From contig NZ_CAJYES010000245.1 of the NCBI RefSeq assembly GCF_913773995.1, positions 62,001-126,000 on the forward strand: a DNA stretch of 64,000 bases, written 5' to 3'. Origin of the DNA: an uncultured Pseudacidovorax sp. GTDB taxonomy: Bacteria; Pseudomonadota; Gammaproteobacteria; Burkholderiales; Burkholderiaceae_C. Positions 43,418 through 58,667 of this stretch are shown here, one piece after another (the stretch's first letter is position 1; each line of letters opens with the position of its first letter). The position numbers and the translations under genes were made by a program. The notes under the pieces are model-generated. The model searched no databases, was not told the DNA's origin, and saw only the letters and a list, made by a program, of their open reading frames with translations.

Positions 43418-45579
43418 ATGCTTTCCGACGGCGAAATCCAGGCCCTGATGCGGGCCGAGCATGGCGATCCTTTTGCCGTGCTCGGCCCGCACCGCCTCCC
43501 CGAGGGCCTGCGCATCGCGGTGCTGCTGCCGGGTGCGCGGCAGGTGGCGGTGCTGCACGCGGCTTCGGGCGATCCGCTGGCGGTGCTGCAGCGCCAGGGC
43601 GGCTCCGACGTCTTCGCCGCGCTCGTGCCTGCCGCGCCCGCGCAGCTGGGCTATGTGCTGCAGGTGCAATGGGAGGACGGCCATGCCTCCCGGCTGCACG
43701 ACCCCTACCGTTTCGGACCGGTGCTGTCCGATCTGGACGTCTGGCTGCTGGCCGAGGGCACGCACCTGCGGCCCTTCGAGGTGCTGGGCGCCCATCCGCG
43801 CGTGGAGGGCGGCGTGCACGGCGTGGCCTTCGCCGTCTGGGCGCCGCATGCGCGGCGCGTGTCGGTGGTGGGCGACTTCAACACCTGGGACGGCCGCCGC
43901 CACCTGATGCGCCGCCGGCCCGAATGCGGCGTGTGGGAGATCTTCGCCCCGCATGTGCAGCCGGGCGACGCCTACGAATTCGAGATCCGCTCGGCCAGCG
44001 GCGAACTGCTGCGCAAGGCCGACCCCTATGCCTTCGGCGCCCGGCTGCGGCCCGAGACTGCCAGCGTGGTGCGCGAACTGCCGCCACCCGTGCCGCTGCC
44101 GCCCGAGCGCGCCGCGGCCAACCGGCGCGATGCGCCCGTCAGCATCTACGAGGTGCACCTCGGCTCCTGGCGCCGCAAGAACGGCCATGAATGGCTGAGC
44201 TACCGCGAGCTGGCCGACACCCTGGTGCCCTATGCCGCCGAGCTCGGCTTCACCCATCTGGAGCTGCTGCCGGTCACTGAGCACCCCTTCGACGGCTCCT
44301 GGGGCTACCAGCCCATCGGCCTGTATGCGCCGACCTCGCGCTTCGGCACGCCGGAGGACTTCCGCCATTTCGTGCAGGCCGCCCATGCCGCCGGGCTGGG
44401 CGTGATCCTGGACTGGGTGCCGGCGCACTTTCCCACCGACGCGCACGGCCTGGCGCGCTTCGACGGCACGGCGCTGTACGAATACGAGGACCGGCGCGAA
44501 GGCTTCCACCGCGACTGGAACACCCTGATCTACAACTGGAAGCGCACCGAGGTGTGCAACTACCTGGTCGGCAACGCGCTGTACTGGCTGGAGCGCTTCG
44601 GCATCGATGGCCTGCGGGTGGATGCCGTGGCCTCCATGCTGTATCGCGACTACAGCCGCCCGCACGGCGAATGGCTGCCCAACGCGCAGGGCGGGCGCGA
44701 GAACCTGGAGGCCATCGACTTCCTGCGCCGGATGAACCAGGTGGTGGGCACCGAGCGACCCGGCGCCGTCACCTTCGCCGAGGAATCGACCAGCTTCCCG
44801 CACGTCACCCAACCGCCCGAGGCGGGCGGCCTGGGCTTCCACTACAAGTGGAACATGGGCTGGATGAACGACACGCTGGCGTATTCGCACACCGACCCGC
44901 TGCATCGGCGGCACCACCATCGGCAGATCACCTTCGGCCTGATGTACGCCCACAGCGAGAACTTCGTGCTGCCGCTCACGCACGACGAGGTGGTGCACGG
45001 CAAGGGGCCGCTCATCGACAAGATGGCGGGCGTCGACGAATGGCAGCGCTTCGCCGGGCTGCGGCTGCTGTACGGCTGGCAGTGGGCCTATCCGGGCAAG
45101 AAGCTGCTCTTCATGGGCGGCGAGTTTGCGCAGACCCGCGAATGGAGCCACGACCGCGACCTGGACTGGCACCTGCTCGACCAGACGCCGCACCAGGGCG
45201 TGCAGCGTCTGGTGCGCGAACTCAACCGCCTGTACCGCCACTTCCCGGCCCTGTTCGAGCAGGATTGCGAGCCGCAGGGCTTCGAATGGATGGTGCACGA
45301 CGACGAGGCGCAGTCCGTCTTCGCCTTCGTGCGCCGCGCCCCCGATGGCGCCCTGCTGCTGGCGGTGGCCAATTTCACGCCGGTGGTGCGGCACGACTAC
45401 CGGGTGGGCGTACCCCGCCCCGGCGCCTGGCGCGAGGTGCTCAACACCGACAGCGAACGCTATGGCGGCAGCGGCGTGATCAACGGCATGGCCAACACGG
45501 TGGCCGAGCCGATGCACGGCCAGGCCCAGCACCTGGCGATCACCGTGCCGCCGCTGGCGGTGACGTGGTGGACCCTCGC

Positions 45580-45583
<4 letters not shown>
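43418..45583 (+). CDS. glgB: 1,4-alpha-glucan branching enzyme GlgB
   Basis: A 721-residue GlgB. It has an N1 domain ([19 protein letters not shown]), a CBM48 ([31 protein letters not shown]) and the GH13 barrel. Key residues lie in [17 protein letters not shown] (nucleophile Asp), TFAEESTSF (Glu) and [29 protein letters not shown] is typical of branching enzymes. It adds alpha-1,6 branches to growing glycogen. The ATG directly follows the stop of the preceding gene, and its own stop overlaps glgX2 by 4 nt. Confidence 0.96.
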
Positions 45584-47622
<2,039 letters not shown>

Positions 47623-47679
47623 CGACGGCTGACTTTGCTTTCCTCAAGACCGATACCGACCCCACAGGAGACTCACGGG

Positions 47680-48998
<1,319 letters not shown>

Positions 48999-48999
<1 letters not shown>

Positions 49000-50474
49000 T
49001 GCGCATCCTGCAAGTGAGTGCGGAGCTGTTCCCGCTGCTCAAGACCGGCGGCCTCGCCGACGTGACCGGCGCCCTGCCCCTGGCCCTGGCGGCCGCGGGC
49101 GCCGACGCCCGCGTGCTGCTGCCCGCCTTTCCCGCCATTGCGGCCGGCGTGGCCGATGCCCGGCCGGTGGCCCCCTTCCACGCGCCCTGGGGCGAGCCGG
49201 CCCTGCTGCGCTTCGGCTACATCGACGGCGGTGCCGGCCGGCTGCTGCCCACCTACCTGGTCGATTCGCCCGCCCTGTACGACCGCCCCGGCAATCCCTA
49301 CGAAGGCCCGGGCAAGCAGCCCTACGGCGACAACCACCGCCGTTTCGCCATGCTGGGCTGGGCGGCCGCGCTGCTGGCCCAGGGGCTGGACCCGCTGTGG
49401 CGCCCCGAGGTGATGCATGCGCACGACTGGCATGCCGGCCAGGCGCCGGCCTACCTGGCCTTCGCGCGCCAACGCGGCCAGGGCGCGGACGTGCGCAGCG
49501 TCTTCACCATCCACAACCTGGCCTACCAGGGCCAGTTCGGCGGCTGGGCCTTCGCCGAGCTGGGTCTGCCGCCCGAAGCCTTCCAGGTCGAGGGGCTGGA
49601 ATACCACGGTGACGTCTCCTTCATGAAGGCCGGCCTGTTCTATGCCGACCGCATCACCACCGTCAGCCCCACCTACGCCCGCGAGATCCAGACGCCCGAG
49701 CAGGGATTCGGCCTGGACGGCCTGCTGCGCGCGCGCAGCGGTGTGCTGCACGGCATCCTCAACGCGGTGGACGAGGCGGTGTGGAACCCCGCCACAGACA
49801 GCCACCTGGCACAGCGCTTTTCCATGCCCGAAGGCCGGCGCATGGCAGGCAAGGCCCGCTGCAAGGCGGCCCTGCAGCATGAGCTGGGCCTGGCGGTGGA
49901 CGAGCGCGCGCCGCTGTTCATCGTCGTCAGCCGGCTGACCGAGCAGAAGGGCCTGCACCTGGTGCTGGGCGGCATCGACGCGCTGCTCGAACGTGGCGGC
50001 CAGCTGGCCGTGCTGGGCAGCGGCGACGCCTGGATGGAGCAGGCCTTCCGCGAGCGCGCCGCCGCGCAGCCCAAGCGCATCGCTGCGCGCATCGGCTACG
50101 ACGAGCCCCTGGCCCACCGCCTCTTCGGCGGCGCCGACGTGGTGCTGGTGCCCTCGCGCTTCGAGCCCTGCGGCCTGACGCAGATGTACGGCCTGCGCTA
50201 CGGCGCCCTGCCGCTGGTGCACCGGGTGGGCGGCCTGGCCGACACGGTGGTGGACTGCGCGCTGGAGAACATGGCCGAGGGCACGGCCACCGGCTTCGTC
50301 TTCGACCGATTCGACGGCGAGGACTACGCCCGCGCCCTGCGCCGTGCCTTCGCCCTGTACGAGCGACCCGCCGATTGGCGCCGCGTGCGCGCCACCGCGA
50401 TGCGCCGCCCGGCCGACTGGGGCAGCGCCGCCGAGCACTATCTCACGGTCTACCAGAAGGCCCTGGCCCATTAA
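48999..50474 (+). CDS. glgA: Glycogen synthase GlgA
   Basis: A 491-residue GT5 synthase. The ADP-glucose site is seen in the N-terminal [35 protein letters not shown] and [12 protein letters not shown] follow, and the C-terminal domain has [14 protein letters not shown] and [33 protein letters not shown]. It extends alpha-1,4-glucan from ADP-glucose. The ATG shares its first base with the stop of glgC, so the two are coupled. 59 bp separate it from glgP. Confidence 0.95.
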
Positions 50475-50533
50475 ATGCTGGGGAACCTTCGGCGCCAGGC
50501 CCCTTCCATTCCACGAAAACCTCCAAGAACGCC

Positions 50534-53002
<2,469 letters not shown>

Positions 53003-53109
53003 AGGGCGGCACGCGGTCATCGTCCGGTGCCGCTGCGAGACAAGAGGCGGTCGGCTAACGGCCGGGCGGCCATGCATCCTTCTGGCCGGTGCGCCGGCCG
53101 ACGCTTTGC

Positions 53110-53574
53110 TCAGCGTGGCGGCGCGTCAGAGCGATCGGCGGACGCCGGCTCGGCCACGAAGCCGATGCGCTGGATGCCCGCCTCGCGCGCGGCATCCATC
53201 AGCGTGACGATCTCGCCATAGGGCCGGCTGCGGTCGGCGCGCAGTTGCAGTTCGATGTCCGGCACGCCCGCGGCGGCGGTGCGCAGCCGCTGCGTCAGCG
53301 CGTTGGCATCGGCAACGGGCTGGTCGTCCACGAACAGGTGGCCCTGCGCGTCCAGCGCCACGGTGATGGCGCGCGGCTGCTCCACCGGCGCGGCAGCCCC
53401 TGCCGCAGGCAGGTCGAGGCGGATCGAACTGGCCATCAGCGGCGCCGTCACGATGAAGATCACCAGCAGCACCAGCATCACGTCCACCAGCGGCGTGACG
53501 TTGATGTCGGCCATGGGCCGCGCAGCGGGGCCGGTGCGCGGGTTCAGGCGGTCGGTGCTGCGGCCGAAGGCCAT
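53110..53574 (-). CDS. exbD: ExbD/TolR-family biopolymer transport protein
   Basis: A 154-residue protein with one N-terminal membrane helix (NVTPLVDVMLVLLVIFIVTAPLM) whose Asp in PLVDVMLVLL is the conserved proton-path residue. The periplasmic part (ITVALDAQGHLFVDDQPV, LRADRSRPYGEIVTLMDAAREAGIQRIGFV) is typical. With ExbB it uses the proton force to energise TonB, or serves in a Tol-Pal-like role; no tonB or tol gene is in view. Downstream of exbB by 66 bp, in the same direction. Confidence 0.92.
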   Translation of the reverse strand: MAFGRSTDRLNPRTGPAARPMADINVTPLVDVMLVLLVIFIVTAPLMASSIRLDLPAAGAAAPVEQPRAITVALDAQGHLFVDDQPVADANALTQRLRTAAAGVPDIELQLRADRSRPYGEIVTLMDAAREAGIQRIGFVAEPASADRSDAPPR

Positions 53575-53640
53575 GGTGACAGTTCGTCCTGCGGGGTGGG
53601 GTGAGCGGTCGCGCAGCGGTCGGAAACGGCAGAGTGGCGA

Positions 53641-54342
53641 TCAGGCGGTCACCGGCATCGGCCGCGCCGGGGGAAGCGGCGCCGTCGCAGGCTCGGGCGC
53701 GAACACGGCCAGCAGGTCGTGCGCGAAGCCTTCTAGCTCGGCCTCCATGTGGCCGATGATGCGGCCGAAGACGTTGTAGGCCGCCACCGCCGGCAAGGCC
53801 ACGGCCAGGCCGAAGGCGGTCATGATCAGCGCCTCGCCCACCGGCCCGGCCACCTTGTCGATGGTGAAGCCACCCGCCTGGCCGGCGATGCTGACCAGCG
53901 CGCCGTGGATGCCCCACACCGTGCCGAGCAGGCCGACGAAGGGGGCGGTGGCGCCGATGGTGGCCAGCAGGATCTGCCCCGCCTGCAGCTGGCGCAGCAC
54001 GGCCTGCAGCGCATCGCGCAGCGCCCGGGTGAGCGGTGCCTGCGGCTTGCCCAGGGCCTGCAGCGTCTCGGACACGGTGCGCGCAGGCAACGACTGCACC
54101 GCCTGCGCCAGCGGCAGCACATGGCGGCGCGGGTCGAGTCCTGCGAGACGGGCCATGCCCTCGCCCACGTCCGGTGCCTGCCAGAAGAGCGCCACCGCAC
54201 GGGCCAGCCGGCCGGCGCCGCCGCGCAGCACCCACGCCTTCCACAGCAGCGTGACCCAGCTCGCCACCGACATCAGCAGCAGCAGCAGGGCCACACCGCG
54301 GCCGACGGCGTCGGCCTGGTCCAGCAGCGAAAGGGCACCCAT
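53641..54342 (-). CDS. exbB: ExbB/TolQ/MotA-family proton channel protein
   Basis: A 233-residue membrane protein with three helices: one near residues 17-35 (GVALLLLLMSVASWVTLLW), then ILLATIGATAPFVGLLGTVWGI and IMTAFGLAVALPAVAAYNVF. The GATAPFVGLLGTVWGI block is diagnostic of the family. It forms the proton channel with ExbD. It lies 38 bp after dapB. It could power the siderophore receptor at 31.9 kb. ExbB rather than TolQ is the usual annotation in this neighbourhood. Confidence 0.92.
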   Translation of the reverse strand: MGALSLLDQADAVGRGVALLLLLMSVASWVTLLWKAWVLRGGAGRLARAVALFWQAPDVGEGMARLAGLDPRRHVLPLAQAVQSLPARTVSETLQALGKPQAPLTRALRDALQAVLRQLQAGQILLATIGATAPFVGLLGTVWGIHGALVSIAGQAGGFTIDKVAGPVGEALIMTAFGLAVALPAVAAYNVFGRIIGHMEAELEGFAHDLLAVFAPEPATAPLPPARPMPVTA

Positions 54343-54380
54343 CGTCTGCTCGCGCGGTCGCGTCGGAGGGGATGGCGCGC

Positions 54381-55220
54381 TCAGCGCAGGCCGAGCACGT
54401 CGAACATGTCGAACAGGCCGGCCTTCTGGCCAGCCAGGAAGCGCACCGCGCGCAGGCTGCCCTGGGCATAACCGGCGCGGCTGCTGGACTTGTGCGAGAT
54501 CTCGATGCGCTCGCCGGTGCCGGCGAACAGTACCGTGTGGTCGCCCACGATGTCGCCGCCGCGGATGGTGGCGAAGCCGATGGTGGAGGGGTCGCGCTCG
54601 CCGGTGACGCCTTCGCGGGCATAGACGGCGCAGTCCTTCAGGTCGCGGCCCAGCGCGTCGGCGATGACCTCGCCCATCTTGAGCGCGGTGCCCGAGGGCG
54701 CATCCACCTTGTGGCGATGGTGGGCCTCGATGACCTCGATGTCGTAGCCGGTGGACAGCGCCTTGGCGGCCATCTCCAGCAGCTTGAAGGTGACGTTGAC
54801 GCCCACGCTCATGTTGGGCGCCATGACGATGGCGATGTCCTTGGCGATCTCGGCGATCTCGGCCTTCTGCGCATCGCTGAAGCCGGTGGTGCCGATCACG
54901 GCCTGCACGCCCAGCTCGCGGCAGACGGCCAGGTGGGCCATCGTGCCTTCGGGGCGGGTGAAGTCGATCAGCACCTGCGCACCGCCGAGGCCGGCGCGCA
55001 GGTCGGCCGTCACAGCCACACCCGAGGCGAAGCCAAGGAAGGCGCCTGCGTCGCTGCCCAGCGTGGGGCTGCCTTCACGGTCCAGCGCGCCAGCCAGTTG
55101 GCAGTCGTCCGCGGCGCGCACCGCCTCGATCAGCATGTGCCCCATGCGCCCGGAGGCGCCGGCCACGGCGATGCGGTGGGAGACGGAAGACGGAGAGGAG
55201 GCGGCGGGAGCGGCGGTCAT
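54381..55220 (-). CDS. dapB: 4-hydroxy-tetrahydrodipicolinate reductase
   Basis: A 279-residue DapB. The N-terminal NAD(P)H-binding loop is [31 protein letters not shown] and [19 protein letters not shown] follow, and [23 protein letters not shown] is the substrate site. It makes tetrahydrodipicolinate for lysine and peptidoglycan. Start at the ATG 55218-55220, with a 14-residue Ala/Ser-rich lead; a later start is possible. It lies after a terminator-like hairpin that follows bamE, so it may have its own promoter. Confidence 0.95.
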   Translation of the reverse strand: MTAAPAASSPSSVSHRIAVAGASGRMGHMLIEAVRAADDCQLAGALDREGSPTLGSDAGAFLGFASGVAVTADLRAGLGGAQVLIDFTRPEGTMAHLAVCRELGVQAVIGTTGFSDAQKAEIAEIAKDIAIVMAPNMSVGVNVTFKLLEMAAKALSTGYDIEVIEAHHRHKVDAPSGTALKMGEVIADALGRDLKDCAVYAREGVTGERDPSTIGFATIRGGDIVGDHTVLFAGTGERIEISHKSSSRAGYAQGSLRAVRFLAGQKAGLFDMFDVLGLR

Positions 55221-55257
55221 GCGCGTTCGCTTTCGGTGCGGAGGGGCGTAAACAACA

Positions 55258-55304
55258 AAGGCCGCCGGTCCGGCCGCGTTGCGACGGCGGCGACCGGCGG
55301 CCTT
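55258..55304 (-). terminator. Intrinsic terminator after bamE
   Basis: Arms AAGGCCGCCGGTC and GACCGGCGGCCTT pair over 13 bp around a 21-nt loop. On the minus strand a T-rich tail (TTGTTGTTT) follows. Its place just after the bamE stop makes it the probable end of the bamE transcript. Confidence 0.75.
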
Positions 55305-55314
55305 AAGAGAAGGC

Positions 55315-55869
55315 TCAGCGGGTTTCGAGCGGCGGGTAGCTCGGCGGCAGCGGCTGGGTGCTGCGCGGCAGGTCCTGCGTAGGCGACGCGGACACGGACG
55401 GTTTGAATTTTTTGAGTTCGTCTTCCGAGGCCTGCAGCTCGGGCACCTTGCCGCTGCGCTTGCGGGTGTCCAGGGCGGCGACGAATTCCTCTTCGGAGGG
55501 CATGGTGTCGCCTTCGAAACGCGCGAGCGTGTCTCCGTTGAAGAACACCGTCAGGCGGCGTTGCTGCGGCTCGACGCCCTGGCGGCGGATGGTGAAGACG
55601 TAGTCCCAGCGGTTGGCATGGAAGACGTCGGTGAGCAAGGGTGTGCCCAGGATCTCTCGCACCTGCTGGCGCGACATGCCGGCCTTGAGGGCGTCCACCT
55701 GCTCCTTGGAGACGAAGTTGCCCTGCACCACTTCGACCTTGTAGGGCGTGATCGCATTGAGGGCGCCGCGCATGCGCTCACCGGTGCTGCTGCAGCCGGC
55801 GATGCCGACGCCGACCAGCAGGACGGCCGCCAGACGAAAGCCGCTTGGGCGGGGAAGTTGTCCAGGCAT
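55315..55869 (-). CDS. bamE: Outer-membrane protein assembly factor BamE
   Basis: A 184-residue lipoprotein. The signal [16 protein letters not shown] gives a lipobox with Cys26. The BamE domain has [40 protein letters not shown] and [14 protein letters not shown] longer C-terminal tail (residues 140-184, Pro/Ser-rich) is common in betaproteobacteria. It supports barrel insertion by the Bam complex. Start at the ATG 55867-55869; a TACAAT -10-like box lies about 31 bp upstream. Divergent from fur, a usual arrangement. Confidence 0.93.
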   Translation of the reverse strand: MPGQLPRPSGFRLAAVLLVGVGIAGCSSTGERMRGALNAITPYKVEVVQGNFVSKEQVDALKAGMSRQQVREILGTPLLTDVFHANRWDYVFTIRRQGVEPQQRRLTVFFNGDTLARFEGDTMPSEEEFVAALDTRKRSGKVPELQASEDELKKFKPSVSASPTQDLPRSTQPLPPSYPPLETR

Positions 55870-55985
55870 AGGGAAAAAGCGTGGCGATATGATCCGGGCA
55901 TTGTAGCGGCCGGCCTCTGCCAGGGCGGCTCCGACCCACAGGCTGCGCGGGCATGCCACCCGCCGCGCCAACGCCGGATTCCACC

Positions 55986-56402
55986 ATGAGCAACATCGAA
56001 GAACTCAAGAGCACCGGCCTCAAAGCCACCCTTCCGCGCCTGAAGATCCTGGAGATCTTCCAGACCGGCGGCCAGCGCCACATGACGGCCGAAGACGTGT
56101 TCCGCGTGCTGCTGAACGAGCGCTCCGATATCGGCCTGGCCACCGTGTACCGCGTGCTGACCCAGTTCGAGCAGGCTGGCATCCTGGAGCGCAGCCACTT
56201 CGAGAGCGGCAAGGCCGTCTACGAGCTCAACGAGGGCACGCACCACGACCACCTGGTGTGCACCGTCTGCGGCAAGGTCGAGGAGTTCTACGACGCCGAG
56301 ATCGAGCGCCGCCAGCAGATGATCGCCAAGGACAAGGGCTGGGTCCTTCAGGACCATGCCATGTCGCTCTACGGTGTCTGCAACGACTGCAAGAACCGAT
56401 AA
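55986..56402 (+). CDS. fur: Ferric uptake regulator Fur
   Basis: A 138-residue Fur. The DNA-binding part has [15 protein letters not shown] and [21 protein letters not shown]. Metal ligands appear in [18 protein letters not shown] and the C-terminal CNDCK. The ATG at 55986 ([13 protein letters not shown]) is the family start. It represses iron-uptake genes when ferrous iron is bound; the receptor gene at 32-34 kb is a likely target though no clear box is seen. Divergent from bamE across 116 bp. Confidence 0.96.
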   Translation: MSNIEELKSTGLKATLPRLKILEIFQTGGQRHMTAEDVFRVLLNERSDIGLATVYRVLTQFEQAGILERSHFESGKAVYELNEGTHHDHLVCTVCGKVEEFYDAEIERRQQMIAKDKGWVLQDHAMSLYGVCNDCKNR

Positions 56403-56423
56403 CGCCCCCGGCTGCTTCGCAAC

Positions 56424-57377
56424 TCACGCGCCACCGTTCTCCATCGCCTTGTGGTGGCGGGCGACGAAATCGGCATAGGTGTCGATACCGCGCAGTTGCA
56501 GGATGGAGTTGCGCACGGCGGCCTCGACCAGCACGGCGATGTTGCGGCCGGCGACCACCTGGATGACCACCTTGCGGATCGGCACGCCCAGCACGTCCTG
56601 GGTGAGCGGCTCCGCCGGCAGGCGCTCGTAGTCGCGCTCGAAGGAGTCGCGGCGCACCAGGTGCACGATGAGCTTGAGCCGCATCTTCCGGCGCACGGCC
56701 GTCTCGCCGAAGATGGCCTTGATGTCCAGCAGGCCGATGCCGCGCACCTCCAGCAGGTTCTGCAGCAGGTCGGGGCAGCGGCCCTCGATGGTGGCTTGGT
56801 TGATGCGGAAGAGGTCCACCGCGTCGTCGGCCACCAGGCCGTTGCCGCGCGAGATCAGCTCCAGGCCCAGCTCGCTTTTGCCCAAGCCCGACTCGCCCGT
56901 GATCATCACGCCCATACCCAGGATGTCCATGAACACGCCGTGCATCGAGGTGCGCTCGGCGAAGTGCTTGGACAGGTAGGCCCGCAGCACGTCGATGACG
57001 AAGGCCGAGGATTCGCGGGTGGCGAAGAGCGGCAGTTGCGCCCGCTCGCAGATGGACAGCAGTTCGTCCGGCGCGGCCTGGCCATCGGCCAGCACCAGCA
57101 TGGGCGGCTCCAGCGTGACGATGCGGGCCACGCGCCGGGCACAATCCTCGGGCGTGCCGCGGGTGAGATATGCGACCTCGCGCGCACCCATGATCTGCAC
57201 GCGGTAGGGATGGATGTAGTTGAGGTAGCCGACCAGGTCGGCGGCCGACCGGGCGTTGCTGATGACTTCGGGGTCGAACTGCCGCTCCGAGGCGCCGAGT
57301 CCCGCCAGCCACTCCCAGCGCAGGGAGCCGCGGAAATCCTCGAACATCGCATCGGCACTGATGACGGTGGGCTTCAT
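56424..57377 (-). CDS. hprK: HPr kinase/phosphorylase
   Basis: A 317-residue HprK. Walker A is [15 protein letters not shown], and the signature [32 protein letters not shown] is clear. It phosphorylates HPr/NPr on serine. In betaproteobacteria it belongs to the nitrogen-PTS regulatory set with ptsN. Start at the ATG 57375-57377 ([12 protein letters not shown]). 94 bp separate it from ptsN. It converges with fur. Confidence 0.95.
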   Translation of the reverse strand: MKPTVISADAMFEDFRGSLRWEWLAGLGASERQFDPEVISNARSAADLVGYLNYIHPYRVQIMGAREVAYLTRGTPEDCARRVARIVTLEPPMLVLADGQAAPDELLSICERAQLPLFATRESSAFVIDVLRAYLSKHFAERTSMHGVFMDILGMGVMITGESGLGKSELGLELISRGNGLVADDAVDLFRINQATIEGRCPDLLQNLLEVRGIGLLDIKAIFGETAVRRKMRLKLIVHLVRRDSFERDYERLPAEPLTQDVLGVPIRKVVIQVVAGRNIAVLVEAAVRNSILQLRGIDTYADFVARHHKAMENGGA

Positions 57378-57471
57378 GCGGCCATTGTCCACAGAGGCGC
57401 ACCGCCATCGGCGCACCCGTGCGACGTCATGGGAAAGCGGGAAAGGGCGCGAGTCCCCGCGCGTACGCCCG

Positions 57472-57939
57472 TCAGACCACCTGGGCCGAGCGCCAGCCGG
57501 CGATCAGGGCATGCAGCTCGCCCGCGTCGGAACTGGTCTTGATCTTCTCGCGCAGGGGCGCGTCGCTCAGCATCTCGGCGATCTCGGAGAGGATCTCCAG
57601 ATGCTTCTGCGTCGCCGTCTCGGGCACCAGCAGGAAAATGAGCAATGCCACCGGTTGCTCGTCCGGCGCGTCGAAGCCGATGGGATGGGCCAGCTGGAAA
57701 ACCGCCGCCATCGGCGACTTCAGGCCCTTGATGCGGCCGTGCGGGATGGCCACGCCGTGGCCCAGGCCGGTGGAACCGAGACGCTCGCGCGCGAACAGGC
57801 TGTCGGTGATGAGCGCGCGGCCGAGGCCGTGCAGGTTCTCGAACAGCAGGCCCGCTTCCTCGAAAGCACGCTTCTTGCTGGTGGCGTCCACGCTCACGAG
57901 CACTTGAGCGGACGGCAGGATGGATGCGAGTCGGTTCAT
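57472..57939 (-). CDS. ptsN: PTS IIA-like nitrogen-regulatory protein PtsN
   Basis: A 155-residue EIIA-Ntr. The phosphorylated histidine is His67 in [14 protein letters not shown], and [21 protein letters not shown] is typical of the C-terminal part. It regulates potassium and nitrogen/carbon responses through phosphorylation and takes part in no sugar transport. It lies downstream of hpf in the same direction, with a hairpin between them. Confidence 0.95.
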   Translation of the reverse strand: MNRLASILPSAQVLVSVDATSKKRAFEEAGLLFENLHGLGRALITDSLFARERLGSTGLGHGVAIPHGRIKGLKSPMAAVFQLAHPIGFDAPDEQPVALLIFLLVPETATQKHLEILSEIAEMLSDAPLREKIKTSSDAGELHALIAGWRSAQVV

Positions 57940-57997
57940 GGTGGGGGGCGAATCGGGGCGCGATTATGCACCCGGGCTAACCCTTGTACCAGACATG

Positions 57998-58023
57998 GAA
58001 AAGCCGCCCACAGGCGGCTTTTC
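57998..58023 (-). terminator. Hairpin between hpf and ptsN
   Basis: Arms GAAAAGCCGCC and GGCGGCTTTTC pair perfectly over 11 bp around a 4-nt loop. The T4 run lies within the stem, giving a terminator that can work both ways. It might separate hpf from ptsN or attenuate read-through. Confidence 0.65.
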
Positions 58024-58083
58024 AAGAGGATTTGCCCCGAGCAGACGCCCGGCGGCAGGTGCAGGCATGTCGCCTGCGGGACA

Positions 58084-58413
58084 TCACATCAGCCGCTTGG
58101 GCGAGGGATGTCCGTGGTCCTGGAGACGGTCCTTGTGGCGGACGACCTGGCGGTCGAGCTTGTCCATGAGTTCGTCCACCGCCGCATACAGGTCGGCATG
58201 GCTGGACTCGGCGAACATGTCGTTGCCCTTCACGTGGATGTTGCATTCGGCGCGTTGCCGGCGTTCCTTTTCCTTCTGCTTCTCCACGGTGAGGATCACC
58301 TTGACATCCACCACGCGGTCGAAATGCCGCGTGATGCGGTCGAGCTTGGTGGTGACGTAGTTGCGCAGCGAAGGCGTGACGTCGAGGTGATGGCCGCTGA
58401 TCGTCAAATTCAT
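58084..58413 (-). CDS. hpf: Ribosome hibernation-promoting factor HPF (sigma-54 modulation protein)
   Basis: A 109-residue short [23 protein letters not shown] opens it, with [42 protein letters not shown] later. It binds 30S subunits and helps form inactive 100S ribosomes. The ATG at 58411-58413 follows CAGGAGG. In relatives rpoN lies upstream; here the neighbour is instead a UvrD-like helicase, after 254 bp without a gene (58414-58667). Confidence 0.94.
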   Translation of the reverse strand: MNLTISGHHLDVTPSLRNYVTTKLDRITRHFDRVVDVKVILTVEKQKEKERRQRAECNIHVKGNDMFAESSHADLYAAVDELMDKLDRQVVRHKDRLQDHGHPSPKRLM

Positions 58414-58667
58414 GAAAAAACCTCCTGGAATTGACGGTTGGGGAAATGGCCGGTTCTTCGATGGAAGGCGCCGGCCGGCGGAACTCAAACGGGTGCGCGA
58501 GGCAATGCGGAATGTCGGCGGGAGCGGTCTGGCGGTGTGGGAGGAAGGCGCGTCGGTGCGTTGAATTCACTATGCGCGCGGCGTCATCGAATTGCAATGG
58601 AGGAATGCTTGAGCCGCGTCAGAAGATGGTCGCGGCGCTGCATCTTCGATAGCGCGGCGGCCCGCAT

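Noticed and set aside
41678-45532. Long minus-strand frames of 550 and 720 codons
   Set aside because: They mirror the GH13 glucosidase and glgB genes and show only His/Arg/Gly/Val-rich shadow sequence without domain patterns.
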